This document shows positions 51,922-58,529 of a stretch of DNA of 58,529 bases, piece after piece. Below the pieces are notes generated by a model that saw only the letters and a program-made list of their open reading frames with translations, made no database searches and had not been told where the DNA came from. The stretch's first letter is position 1. Every line of letters begins with the position of its first letter. The DNA lies in contig NZ_LMBW01000006.1 of the NCBI RefSeq assembly GCF_001439915.1, forward strand, positions 239,394-297,922, written 5' to 3'. The stretch is from Fredinandcohnia humi (lineage in GTDB: Bacteria > Bacillota > Bacilli > Bacillales > Bacillaceae_L). The position numbers were made by a program, and so were the translations under genes.

Positions 51922-53590
51922 GCTGCTCACCTCCGGTTTGTTCTTCGAAACTTATAATCGAAGTTAAGTTCTCCATCTTAATTTTCATTTCACCCTCGCT
52001 TCGTGACCGTAGCATAATGTCCTGAATATGGTCTTCAATATTTCCAAGATCGAGTCTTGTTAAGATTTCATCCAACTGTCCAATGACGCGCTCAAACAGA
52101 TTAATTTTTTCATATAATAGCTTTAAAATATGTTCTTCAACCGTGTTCTTCGTCGCGAAATTATAAATATGAACATCTTTTTCCTGGCCTAGGCGATGAA
52201 TACGCCCAATGCGCTGCTCGAGCCTCATCGGATTCCAAGGAAGGTCATAGTTGATAATATGGTTACAAAATTGCAGGTTAATCCCTTCGCCGCCAGCTTC
52301 AGTTGCAATCAACACCTGGAATTTTCCTTTAAATAATTCTCTCATCCAATCCTTTTTCCCGCGCTTAAATCCGCCTCTAAATGGAACCGAAGAAATTCCA
52401 TTTTGCTTCAGGAACCATTGCAAATACATTTGAGTCGCACGATATTCGGTAAAAATAATTACTTTATCATCAATTTGCTTAATGAGTTCAACCGCTTTTT
52501 CAGCCTTTGAATTTTGCGTGACCTGTTCGACCTTCTTCATGAGCCACAATACCATATCATTGGGGGTCGTGCTACTTGCATCCTCATTTTTCTTCTCAAG
52601 CATCTTTTTCAATGTAAAATAGACGGCCTCACGACTGCTGCAAGCTTCTCTTTGCAAAGTTAGAATCGAAAACATACTCGACGCAAAGCCTGAAAAACTA
52701 GACCGATAGGCAGATATCGCATCGTATAGTTCCTGTTCAGTTTCTGAGAACTCAATCGGAATGGTTTCAACCTTCCGTTTTGTCCATTCAATTCCCGTGT
52801 CATCACGGCGATTTCGAATCATCACTTTATTGACCAGTTCCTTCAAATGCTCGTGATCATCGATAGAGCTACTTCTTTTCCCGAATAATTCCTCGAAATT
52901 TTCCTGATTCCCTAAATGTCCTGGCTTAAGCAATGACACAAGATTAAAAATCTCATCAATTCGGTTTTGAATCGGGGTTGCCGTTAATAGTAAACAAAAC
53001 TTCTTTTTTAAGTTTTGAACAAATTCATAGTTTTTCGTTTTATTGTTTTTTAGCTTATGAGCCTCGTCGATAATGATTAAATCGTAATCCTGCTCATAGA
53101 CAATTTCCCGATGTGGGCTTCTTTTTGCGGTATCGATTGAAGAAACAATGACATCGTATTGCTCCCACATATAGCTCTTTTTCTGCTGGACAGCGGGTAT
53201 ATAAAACTTTTGATTTAATTCTGAAGCCCATTGGGATACAAGGGAAGCTGGCACGAGAATCAATACTTTTTTCACAAGTCCGCGAATCATATATTCTTTT
53301 AAAATTAGTCCCGCCTCAATAGTTTTTCCAAGCCCAACCTCATCTGCCAAAATCGCTTTTCCGTTCATTTTTTCAACCACTTGCCTTGCAACTTCAAGCT
53401 GGTGTGGAAGTGGTGTTAACTGTGGTAAATGCTTAGGTGCCTGAAGACCTTCGAATTCAGGGATCGACTGGTGTTTTTCTACTTCATATGCAAGCTTGTA
53501 TAGCTCCCAGTTCGCCCAAGGACCGTCTTCGTCAATTCTTTGCAAAAAGTCACCTTGCCACGACTGATCAAATTCAAAATCGACATTCAT
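51899..53590 (-). CDS. yqhH: SNF2-family DNA helicase (YqhH)
   Basis: 563 residues. LADEVGLGKTIEAGLIL (motif I), LILVPASLVSQW (Ia), IIIDEAHKLKN (II, DEAH), LLTATPIQN (III), IIFTEYRATQMYLQWF (IV) and QRIGRIHRLGQEKDV (VI): a complete Swi2/Snf2 ATPase of the RapA-like short type. It likely remodels DNA-protein complexes. Divergent from the gcv operon. Confidence 0.92.
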   Translation of the reverse strand: MNVDFEFDQSWQGDFLQRIDEDGPWANWELYKLAYEVEKHQSIPEFEGLQAPKHLPQLTPLPHQLEVARQVVEKMNGKAILADEVGLGKTIEAGLILKEYMIRGLVKKVLILVPASLVSQWASELNQKFYIPAVQQKKSYMWEQYDVIVSSIDTAKRSPHREIVYEQDYDLIIIDEAHKLKNNKTKNYEFVQNLKKKFCLLLTATPIQNRIDEIFNLVSLLKPGHLGNQENFEELFGKRSSSIDDHEHLKELVNKVMIRNRRDDTGIEWTKRKVETIPIEFSETEQELYDAISAYRSSFSGFASSMFSILTLQREACSSREAVYFTLKKMLEKKNEDASSTTPNDMVLWLMKKVEQVTQNSKAEKAVELIKQIDDKVIIFTEYRATQMYLQWFLKQNGISSVPFRGGFKRGKKDWMRELFKGKFQVLIATEAGGEGINLQFCNHIINYDLPWNPMRLEQRIGRIHRLGQEKDVHIYNFATKNTVEEHILKLLYEKINLFERVIGQLDEILTRLDLGNIEDHIQDIMLRSRSEGEMKIKMENLTSIISFEEQTGGEQRAATGNR

Positions 53591-53887
53591 ATATTCACAG
53601 TCCTTTCTTAGTTGAGTATTAATATAGAAGAAAGTAATCTTTTAGTAAAACACGAACATTTCTTTTTAAAAACAATTTAATGTTAAGAAAATAATATATT
53701 GCCCAAATCGCTGGATGATGGTAGGATGTAGGTAGTTGGAAAACGCTTCTTCTTGCTTGATAGAAGGGTTTGCAACCAACTTGATTTGATGGAAAATAAG
53801 CTTTTGGGCTTACATTGGATAAATTTCCATATTCGTTTCGTTAGTATTACCAAAAAAATGAAAAATATGAAAACCGCGGATGACAGC

Positions 53888-54095
53888 AAGGGGAGAGACT
53901 ACATTTTGTAGCGCCGAAGGAGCAAGCAAGACAATTGCGAATCTCTCAGGCAAAAAGACTCTTGTTCGACGCAACTCTGGAGAGAGCCACTAGATTTGGA
54001 AGTAGGTAACCGTGTCGATTGCACGCGGGTCAAATTTCTTATGGCCACCAAAGGGGAAAGCCTATATAAATATATAGGTAAACTTTCAGGTGCAA
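53888..54095 (+). ncRNA. Tandem glycine riboswitch
   Basis: Two aptamers. The first runs from AAGGGGAGAGAC through GCGCCGAAGGAGCAAG, GAATCTCTCAGGCAAAAAGAC and CTCTGGAGAG; the second ends ACCAAAGGGGAAAGCC ... AACTTTCAGGTGCAAGGACAG. Both match the B. subtilis gcvT leader. The linker and second-aptamer stem around 54000-54040 is longer than in B. subtilis. Glycine binding should favour read-through into gcvT. The 300 bases before it (53591-53887) hold no gene; I cannot fix the promoter. Confidence 0.95.
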
Positions 54096-54139
54096 GGACA
54101 GAGACTTCACAAAACCGTGGAGTCATTCTGTCCTTTTTT
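54094..54139 (+). terminator. Glycine-riboswitch terminator
   Basis: AAGGACAGAGACT ... AGTCATTCTGTCCTT followed by a T-tract: the expression platform of the gcv riboswitch. Confidence 0.9.
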
Positions 54140-54207
54140 GCGTCTTTTATCATCGGTATGCGAAAAACCAAGCAGCATTTTTATGAAGATATTGTTAAGG
54201 GGGAATT

Positions 54208-55314
54208 ATGTTGTCTGAATTAAAACGAACACCATTATTTCAGGAGTATCAAAAGCGTGGTGCCAAAACAATTGATTTTGGTGGCTGGGATCTTCCTGTC
54301 CAATTCTCAAGTATAAAAGAAGAACATGAAGCCGTTCGCACCAAAGCAGGTCTCTTTGATGTCTCCCACATGGGTGAAATCGATGTAAAGGGTAAAGACA
54401 GCTTAGCCTATCTCCAAAAAATGATGACAAATGATGTATCGCTTTTAAAGGATGGCGCAACGCAGTACACCGCTATGTGCTATGAAGACGGCGGAACGAT
54501 TGATGACTTACTTATTTATAAAAAATCGGATAATGATTATCTACTAGTTGTAAATGCTTCAAACACGGACAAAGACTTTGATTGGTTAAAGCAGCATGTC
54601 TTTGGTGATGTGGAAGTGGTGAATATTTCAAACGAGATGGGACAAATTGCCCTTCAAGGCCCACTAGCTGAAGCTGTTTTACAGAAGCTAACAAATATAA
54701 AATTAAGTGAAATAAAGTTTTTTAAATTCCAAGACGAGATTGAAATTGCAGGTAAGAAAACACTTGTTTCAAGAACTGGTTATACAGGTGAAGATGGCTT
54801 TGAAGTATATTGCCAAGCTGAAGACACTCCTTACCTTTGGAACGCCATTTTAGAAGCTGGTGAACCAGAAGGAGTTTTACCATGTGGATTAGGTGCGCGT
54901 GACACATTGCGCTTTGAAGCAAATCTTGCTCTTTATGGACAAGAACTATCCAAAGATATCACGCCAATCGAAGCTGGAATCGGCTTTGCGGTGAAACCGA
55001 ATAAGGAAGCTGACTTTTTCGGGAAAGCAGTATTAAAGCAGCAAAAAGAAGAGGGAGCTCCTCGAAAAATCGTCGGAATCGAAATGGTTGATAAGGGAAT
55101 TCCGCGTCATGGCTATGAAGTATATGTAGGTGAAGAGCAAGTGGGCGAAGTGACAACAGGGACACAATCACCAACCCTTCAAAAAAACATTGGTTTAGTT
55201 CTTATTAAATCCGAGCATGCCGAACTAGGAAAAGAAGTTGAAGTTCAAGTTCGTAAAAAACGTCTTAAAGCAGTTGTGGTGGCAACACCTTTTTATAAGC
55301 GTCCTAAAAAATAA
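54208..55314 (+). CDS. gcvT: Glycine cleavage system T protein (aminomethyltransferase)
   Basis: 368 residues with [65 protein letters not shown] and [13 protein letters not shown], the folate-binding GcvT domain and C-terminal barrel. It releases ammonia and passes the methylene group to tetrahydrofolate. Full length, ribosome site AAGGGGG, first gene of the riboswitch-controlled operon. Confidence 0.97.
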   Translation: MLSELKRTPLFQEYQKRGAKTIDFGGWDLPVQFSSIKEEHEAVRTKAGLFDVSHMGEIDVKGKDSLAYLQKMMTNDVSLLKDGATQYTAMCYEDGGTIDDLLIYKKSDNDYLLVVNASNTDKDFDWLKQHVFGDVEVVNISNEMGQIALQGPLAEAVLQKLTNIKLSEIKFFKFQDEIEIAGKKTLVSRTGYTGEDGFEVYCQAEDTPYLWNAILEAGEPEGVLPCGLGARDTLRFEANLALYGQELSKDITPIEAGIGFAVKPNKEADFFGKAVLKQQKEEGAPRKIVGIEMVDKGIPRHGYEVYVGEEQVGEVTTGTQSPTLQKNIGLVLIKSEHAELGKEVEVQVRKKRLKAVVVATPFYKRPKK

Positions 55315-55341
55315 ATGGAATTGTGGGAAAGGGGTACATTC

Positions 55342-56688
55342 ATGAAACATCGTTATTTACCAATGACGGAACAGGATCAAAACGAAATGCTTCAAGCAAT
55401 CGGCGTATCTACAGTCGATGAGCTTTTTAGTGATATTCCGGAAAGTGTTCGATTTAAAGGCGAATATACAATTAAAAAGGCGAAGTCAGAGCCTGCTCTA
55501 ATGAAGGAACTTTCTGTGCTTGCTGCAAAAAATGCAGATTTACGCCATAATGCTTCATTTTTGGGAGCAGGTGTGTACGATCATTACATGCCGGTTATTG
55601 TTGATCATGTACTTTCACGTTCGGAATTTTATACAGCATACACACCATACCAACCTGAAATTTCCCAAGGTGAGCTACAAGCGATTTTCGAATTCCAAAC
55701 CATGATTTGTGAGCTAACAGGAATGGATGTAGCAAACTCTTCAATGTATGATGGTGGAACTGCTCTAGCGGAAGCAGCCATGCTAGCATCCGGTCATACA
55801 AAAAATAAAAAAGTACTCGTTTCAGGGACAGTTCACCCAGAATCTAGACTTGTACTTGAAACCTATGCGAAGGGTCAATACATTGAAGTTGTTGAAGTTC
55901 CAGTAAAGAAAGGTGTAACAGATGTTGATGCACTAAAGTCTTTAATGGATAACGATGTAGCATGTGTCATTGTTCAATATCCTAACTTCTTTGGTCAAAT
56001 TGAGCCATTAAAAGAAATTGAGGCAGTCGCTCATACAGGTAAAAGCATGTTTGTTGTATCAAGTAATCCATTAGCTCTAGGTTCATTAACACCTCCTGGA
56101 AAATTCGGTGCTGATATCGTTGTCGGGGATGCGCAACCATTCGGAATTCCAGCAGCATTTGGTGGTCCTCACTGTGGATATTTCGCTGTTACAACAAAAT
56201 TAATGCGTAAAGTTCCAGGCCGTCTAGTTGGTCAAACAGTTGATGAACAAGGAAAACGCGGCTTTGTATTAACACTTCAAGCACGTGAACAACATATTCG
56301 TCGTGACAAGGCGACATCAAATATTTGTTCAAACCAAGCCTTAAATGCATTAGCAGCATCTGTTGCGATGACAGCATTAGGTAAAAAAGGTGTAAAAGAA
56401 ATTTCAACCCAAAATATTCAAAAAGCCTATTATGCAAAGCAGCAATTTAAAGCAAATGGTTTCGAAATCCCATTCGAAGGGCCATTCTTTAATGAATTTG
56501 TTGTAAAAGTAGGTAAACCAGTAAAAGAGGTTAATGCTCGTTTAATAAAAAATGGAATGATCGGTGGATACGATTTGGGCCGTGATTACCCAGAACTTGA
56601 TGGGTATATGCTAGTGGCAGTAACCGAGCTTCGTACAAAAGAAGAGATTGATACTCTTGTAAAAGAATTGGGGGATAGCCATGAATAA
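55342..56688 (+). CDS. gcvPA: Glycine dehydrogenase (decarboxylating) subunit 1
   Basis: 448 residues from ATG 55342, after GGGAAAGGGG; an ATG at 55315 lies before the ribosome site. [44 protein letters not shown] and [14 protein letters not shown] are typical of the N-terminal half of P protein, split in Bacillus. It pairs with GcvPB, which carries the PLP lysine. Overlaps gcvPB by eight bases. Confidence 0.96.
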   Translation: MKHRYLPMTEQDQNEMLQAIGVSTVDELFSDIPESVRFKGEYTIKKAKSEPALMKELSVLAAKNADLRHNASFLGAGVYDHYMPVIVDHVLSRSEFYTAYTPYQPEISQGELQAIFEFQTMICELTGMDVANSSMYDGGTALAEAAMLASGHTKNKKVLVSGTVHPESRLVLETYAKGQYIEVVEVPVKKGVTDVDALKSLMDNDVACVIVQYPNFFGQIEPLKEIEAVAHTGKSMFVVSSNPLALGSLTPPGKFGADIVVGDAQPFGIPAAFGGPHCGYFAVTTKLMRKVPGRLVGQTVDEQGKRGFVLTLQAREQHIRRDKATSNICSNQALNALAASVAMTALGKKGVKEISTQNIQKAYYAKQQFKANGFEIPFEGPFFNEFVVKVGKPVKEVNARLIKNGMIGGYDLGRDYPELDGYMLVAVTELRTKEEIDTLVKELGDSHE

Positions 56689-58141
56689 ACATGATCAACC
56701 ATTAATTTTTGAACTTTCAAAGGCAGGGCGAATTGGTTATAGTTTGCCTGAATTAGACGTACCTGAGGTAAATATTGATGAAATGATCCCAAGTGACTAT
56801 CTTCGTGTAGAGGAACCGGAACTACCAGAAGTATCAGAATTGGATATTATGCGCCATTATACCGCGTTGTCAAAACGAAATCATGGGGTAGATTCAGGAT
56901 TTTATCCATTAGGGTCATGTACGATGAAGTACAATCCAAAAATTAATGAAAATGTAGCTCGCTATAATGGTTTCGCTCATATCCATCCATTACAGGACGA
57001 AAGTACAGTTCAAGGTGCGTTGGAATTAATGTATGACCTGCAAGAGCATCTAAAAGAAATTACGGGAATGGATGAAGTAACCCTTCAACCAGCAGCGGGT
57101 GCACATGGTGAGTGGACTGGATTAATGATGATCCGTTCGTATCACGAAGCAAACAACGATACTGCCCGTACGAAAGTAATCGTTCCTGACTCGGCACATG
57201 GTACTAACCCAGCATCAGCAACGGTAGCAGGATTTGAAACAATTACAGTAAAATCTGGTGAAGACGGACTAGTAGATTTAGAGGATTTACGCCGGGTAGT
57301 TGGACCAGATACTGCTGCATTGATGTTAACAAATCCGAATACTCTAGGTCTGTTTGAAGAAAACATCCTAGAAATGACAGAAATCATCCACTCTGCAGGC
57401 GGTAAAGTATATTATGACGGTGCGAACCTGAATGCGGTATTAAGTAAGGCTCGCCCTGGAGACATGGGGTTTGATGTAGTTCACTTAAACTTGCACAAAA
57501 CCTTTACTGGTCCACATGGTGGTGGCGGTCCAGGTTCAGGCCCTGTTGGAGTAAAGGAAGATTTAATTCCATTCCTGCCAAAACCAGTGCTTGTTAGAAC
57601 AGATGAAGGCTATCACTTTGACTACAATCGTCCACAATCAATTGGAAGAGTAAAACCTTACTATGGAAACTTTGGAATCAATGTTCGTGCCTATACGTAT
57701 ATTCGTTCAATGGGCCCGGATGGTCTAAAAGCAGTAACTGAAAAAGCCGTTATTAATGCAAACTACATGATGCGTCGTCTAGAACCATATTTTGACCTGC
57801 CATATGATAGGCACTGTAAGCATGAGTTCGTACTATCAGGTAGACGTCAAAAGAAACTAGGTGTTCGTGCATTAGATATCGCAAAACGATTACTCGATTT
57901 TGGCTATCATCCGCCAACCATCTACTTCCCACTAAATGTCGAGGAATGTATGATGATTGAACCAACTGAAACAGAATCAAAAGAAACACTGGATGATTTC
58001 ATTGAAGCCATGATTCAAATTGCGAAAGAAGCCGAAGAAAATCCAGAAATCGTTCAAGAAGCACCGCACACAACAGTTATTAGTCGACTAGATGAAACAC
58101 TAGCAGCAAGAAAACCTGTTTTACGTTATCAAATACAATAA
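56681..58141 (+). CDS. gcvPB: Glycine dehydrogenase (decarboxylating) subunit 2
   Basis: 486 residues. [38 protein letters not shown] and the PLP-lysine motif [19 protein letters not shown]. It decarboxylates glycine and passes the aminomethyl group to the lipoyl arm of GcvH. Complete and followed by a terminator. Confidence 0.97.
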   Translation: MNKHDQPLIFELSKAGRIGYSLPELDVPEVNIDEMIPSDYLRVEEPELPEVSELDIMRHYTALSKRNHGVDSGFYPLGSCTMKYNPKINENVARYNGFAHIHPLQDESTVQGALELMYDLQEHLKEITGMDEVTLQPAAGAHGEWTGLMMIRSYHEANNDTARTKVIVPDSAHGTNPASATVAGFETITVKSGEDGLVDLEDLRRVVGPDTAALMLTNPNTLGLFEENILEMTEIIHSAGGKVYYDGANLNAVLSKARPGDMGFDVVHLNLHKTFTGPHGGGGPGSGPVGVKEDLIPFLPKPVLVRTDEGYHFDYNRPQSIGRVKPYYGNFGINVRAYTYIRSMGPDGLKAVTEKAVINANYMMRRLEPYFDLPYDRHCKHEFVLSGRRQKKLGVRALDIAKRLLDFGYHPPTIYFPLNVEECMMIEPTETESKETLDDFIEAMIQIAKEAEENPEIVQEAPHTTVISRLDETLAARKPVLRYQIQ

Positions 58142-58154
58142 TTATTTATATAGA

Positions 58155-58188
58155 AGAGATTCGTCCTGATTTGGATGGGTCTCTTTTT
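58155..58188 (+). terminator. gcv operon terminator
   Basis: AGAGATTCGTCC / GGATGGGTCTCT stem (some G-U pairs) and a T-tract. Confidence 0.8.
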
Positions 58189-58215
58189 TACCATTAATTA
58201 CCGTGGTTAAAAGTA

Positions 58216-58244
58216 TTGAAAAAAGAACGTGGGGCTGATAATAT
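58216..58244 (+). promoter_or_regulatory. rrn P1 promoter
   Basis: TTGAAA, 17-base spacer, TAATAT, about 210 bases before the 16S gene. Confidence 0.6.
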
Positions 58245-58317
58245 AGATTAAGTCATCACGACAACGTGATTGTTAAAGTCGCAACTTTAAGAGAGATAAT
58301 TGTTTCGAAAAAAGTTG

Positions 58318-58346
58318 TTGACATAAAAGATTGTTAAGTGTTATAT
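58318..58346 (+). promoter_or_regulatory. rrn P2 promoter
   Basis: TTGACA, 17-base spacer, TTATAT. Downstream, GTTCTTTGAAAACTG near 58380 resembles the boxA-bearing leader found before Bacillus 16S genes. Confidence 0.75.
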
Positions 58347-58454
58347 TTATAAAGTCGCTTTTGAGCGGCGGATTAAAAAGTTCTTTGAAAACTGAACACA
58401 ATACAAGCGTCAACGTTTAATCAAAGATAACAAACTATTGAGCAATCAATATTC

Positions 58455-58529
<75 letters not shown>

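Overview
The window comes from a low-GC, Gram-positive endospore-former type of the Bacillaceae. Strong Shine-Dalgarno sites precede most genes. The right side carries a recognisable Bacillus core block: sinR, sinI, yqhG, yqhH, a tandem glycine riboswitch, gcvT-gcvPA-gcvPB and the start of a 16S rRNA gene. In B. subtilis the same block is preceded by tapA-sipW-tasA. Here the place of those genes is taken by a very large exopolysaccharide (EPS) locus. I cannot name genus or species from the sequence alone.

Layout. (1) 1-2.3 kb: four small peripheral genes (DUF2512 membrane protein, DUF3889 protein, two lipoproteins). (2) 2.4-5.1 kb: an apparent operon of three secreted, mostly helical proteins sharing an N-terminal L..W[YF] motif, ending in its own type I signal peptidase. 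(3) 5.2-6.8 kb: three small regulators or accessory genes, namely a SinR/SlrR-like repressor, a zinc-ribbon protein and an XRE protein. (4) 6.8-47.1 kb: the EPS locus. It starts with an epsA/epsB-like Wzz and tyrosine-kinase pair, followed by an EAR (eps-associated) RNA in its usual position before the epsC-like gene. Then come gtaB/galU, many glycosyltransferases, an EpsG-like polymerase, epsL/M/N-like genes, galE, tagD and a tagF-like gene, a PglK/MsbA-like ABC flippase, PIG-L and NodB-type deacetylases, duplicated DUF115 and GNAT genes, two acyltransferase-3 genes (one with a nonsense codon), a complete-looking CMP-Kdo pathway and a membrane-anchored beta-helix protein. (5) 47.1-49.0 kb: two metallophosphoesterases. 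(6) 49.0-51.9 kb: sinR and sinI on the minus strand, a c-di-GMP-I riboswitch upstream of sinI, a broken toxin-antitoxin pair, a 52-bp tandem repeat and a duplicated yqhG 3' end. (7) 51.1-58.5 kb: yqhG/yqhH, the gcv operon and the rrn promoters with the 16S start.

How it fits together. A 16-bp near-palindrome, GTTCKTTATNAAGAAC, resembles doubled B. subtilis SinR half-sites (GTTCTYT). It recurs at or near the promoter of the secreted-protein operon, the local regulators, the EPS operon (exactly filling its -35/-10 spacer) and an internal EPS promoter near 38.2 kb. The likely circuit is SinR repressing matrix polysaccharide and matrix protein, SinI relieving it, and a c-di-GMP riboswitch in the sinI leader making anti-repressor synthesis responsive to c-di-GMP. 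The EPS itself is predicted to carry Kdo or a Kdo-like acid, glycerol phosphate and acyl groups, and to be trimmed by deacetylases. The riboswitch and the core gene identities are read directly from sequence. The regulatory circuit and polymer chemistry are inference.
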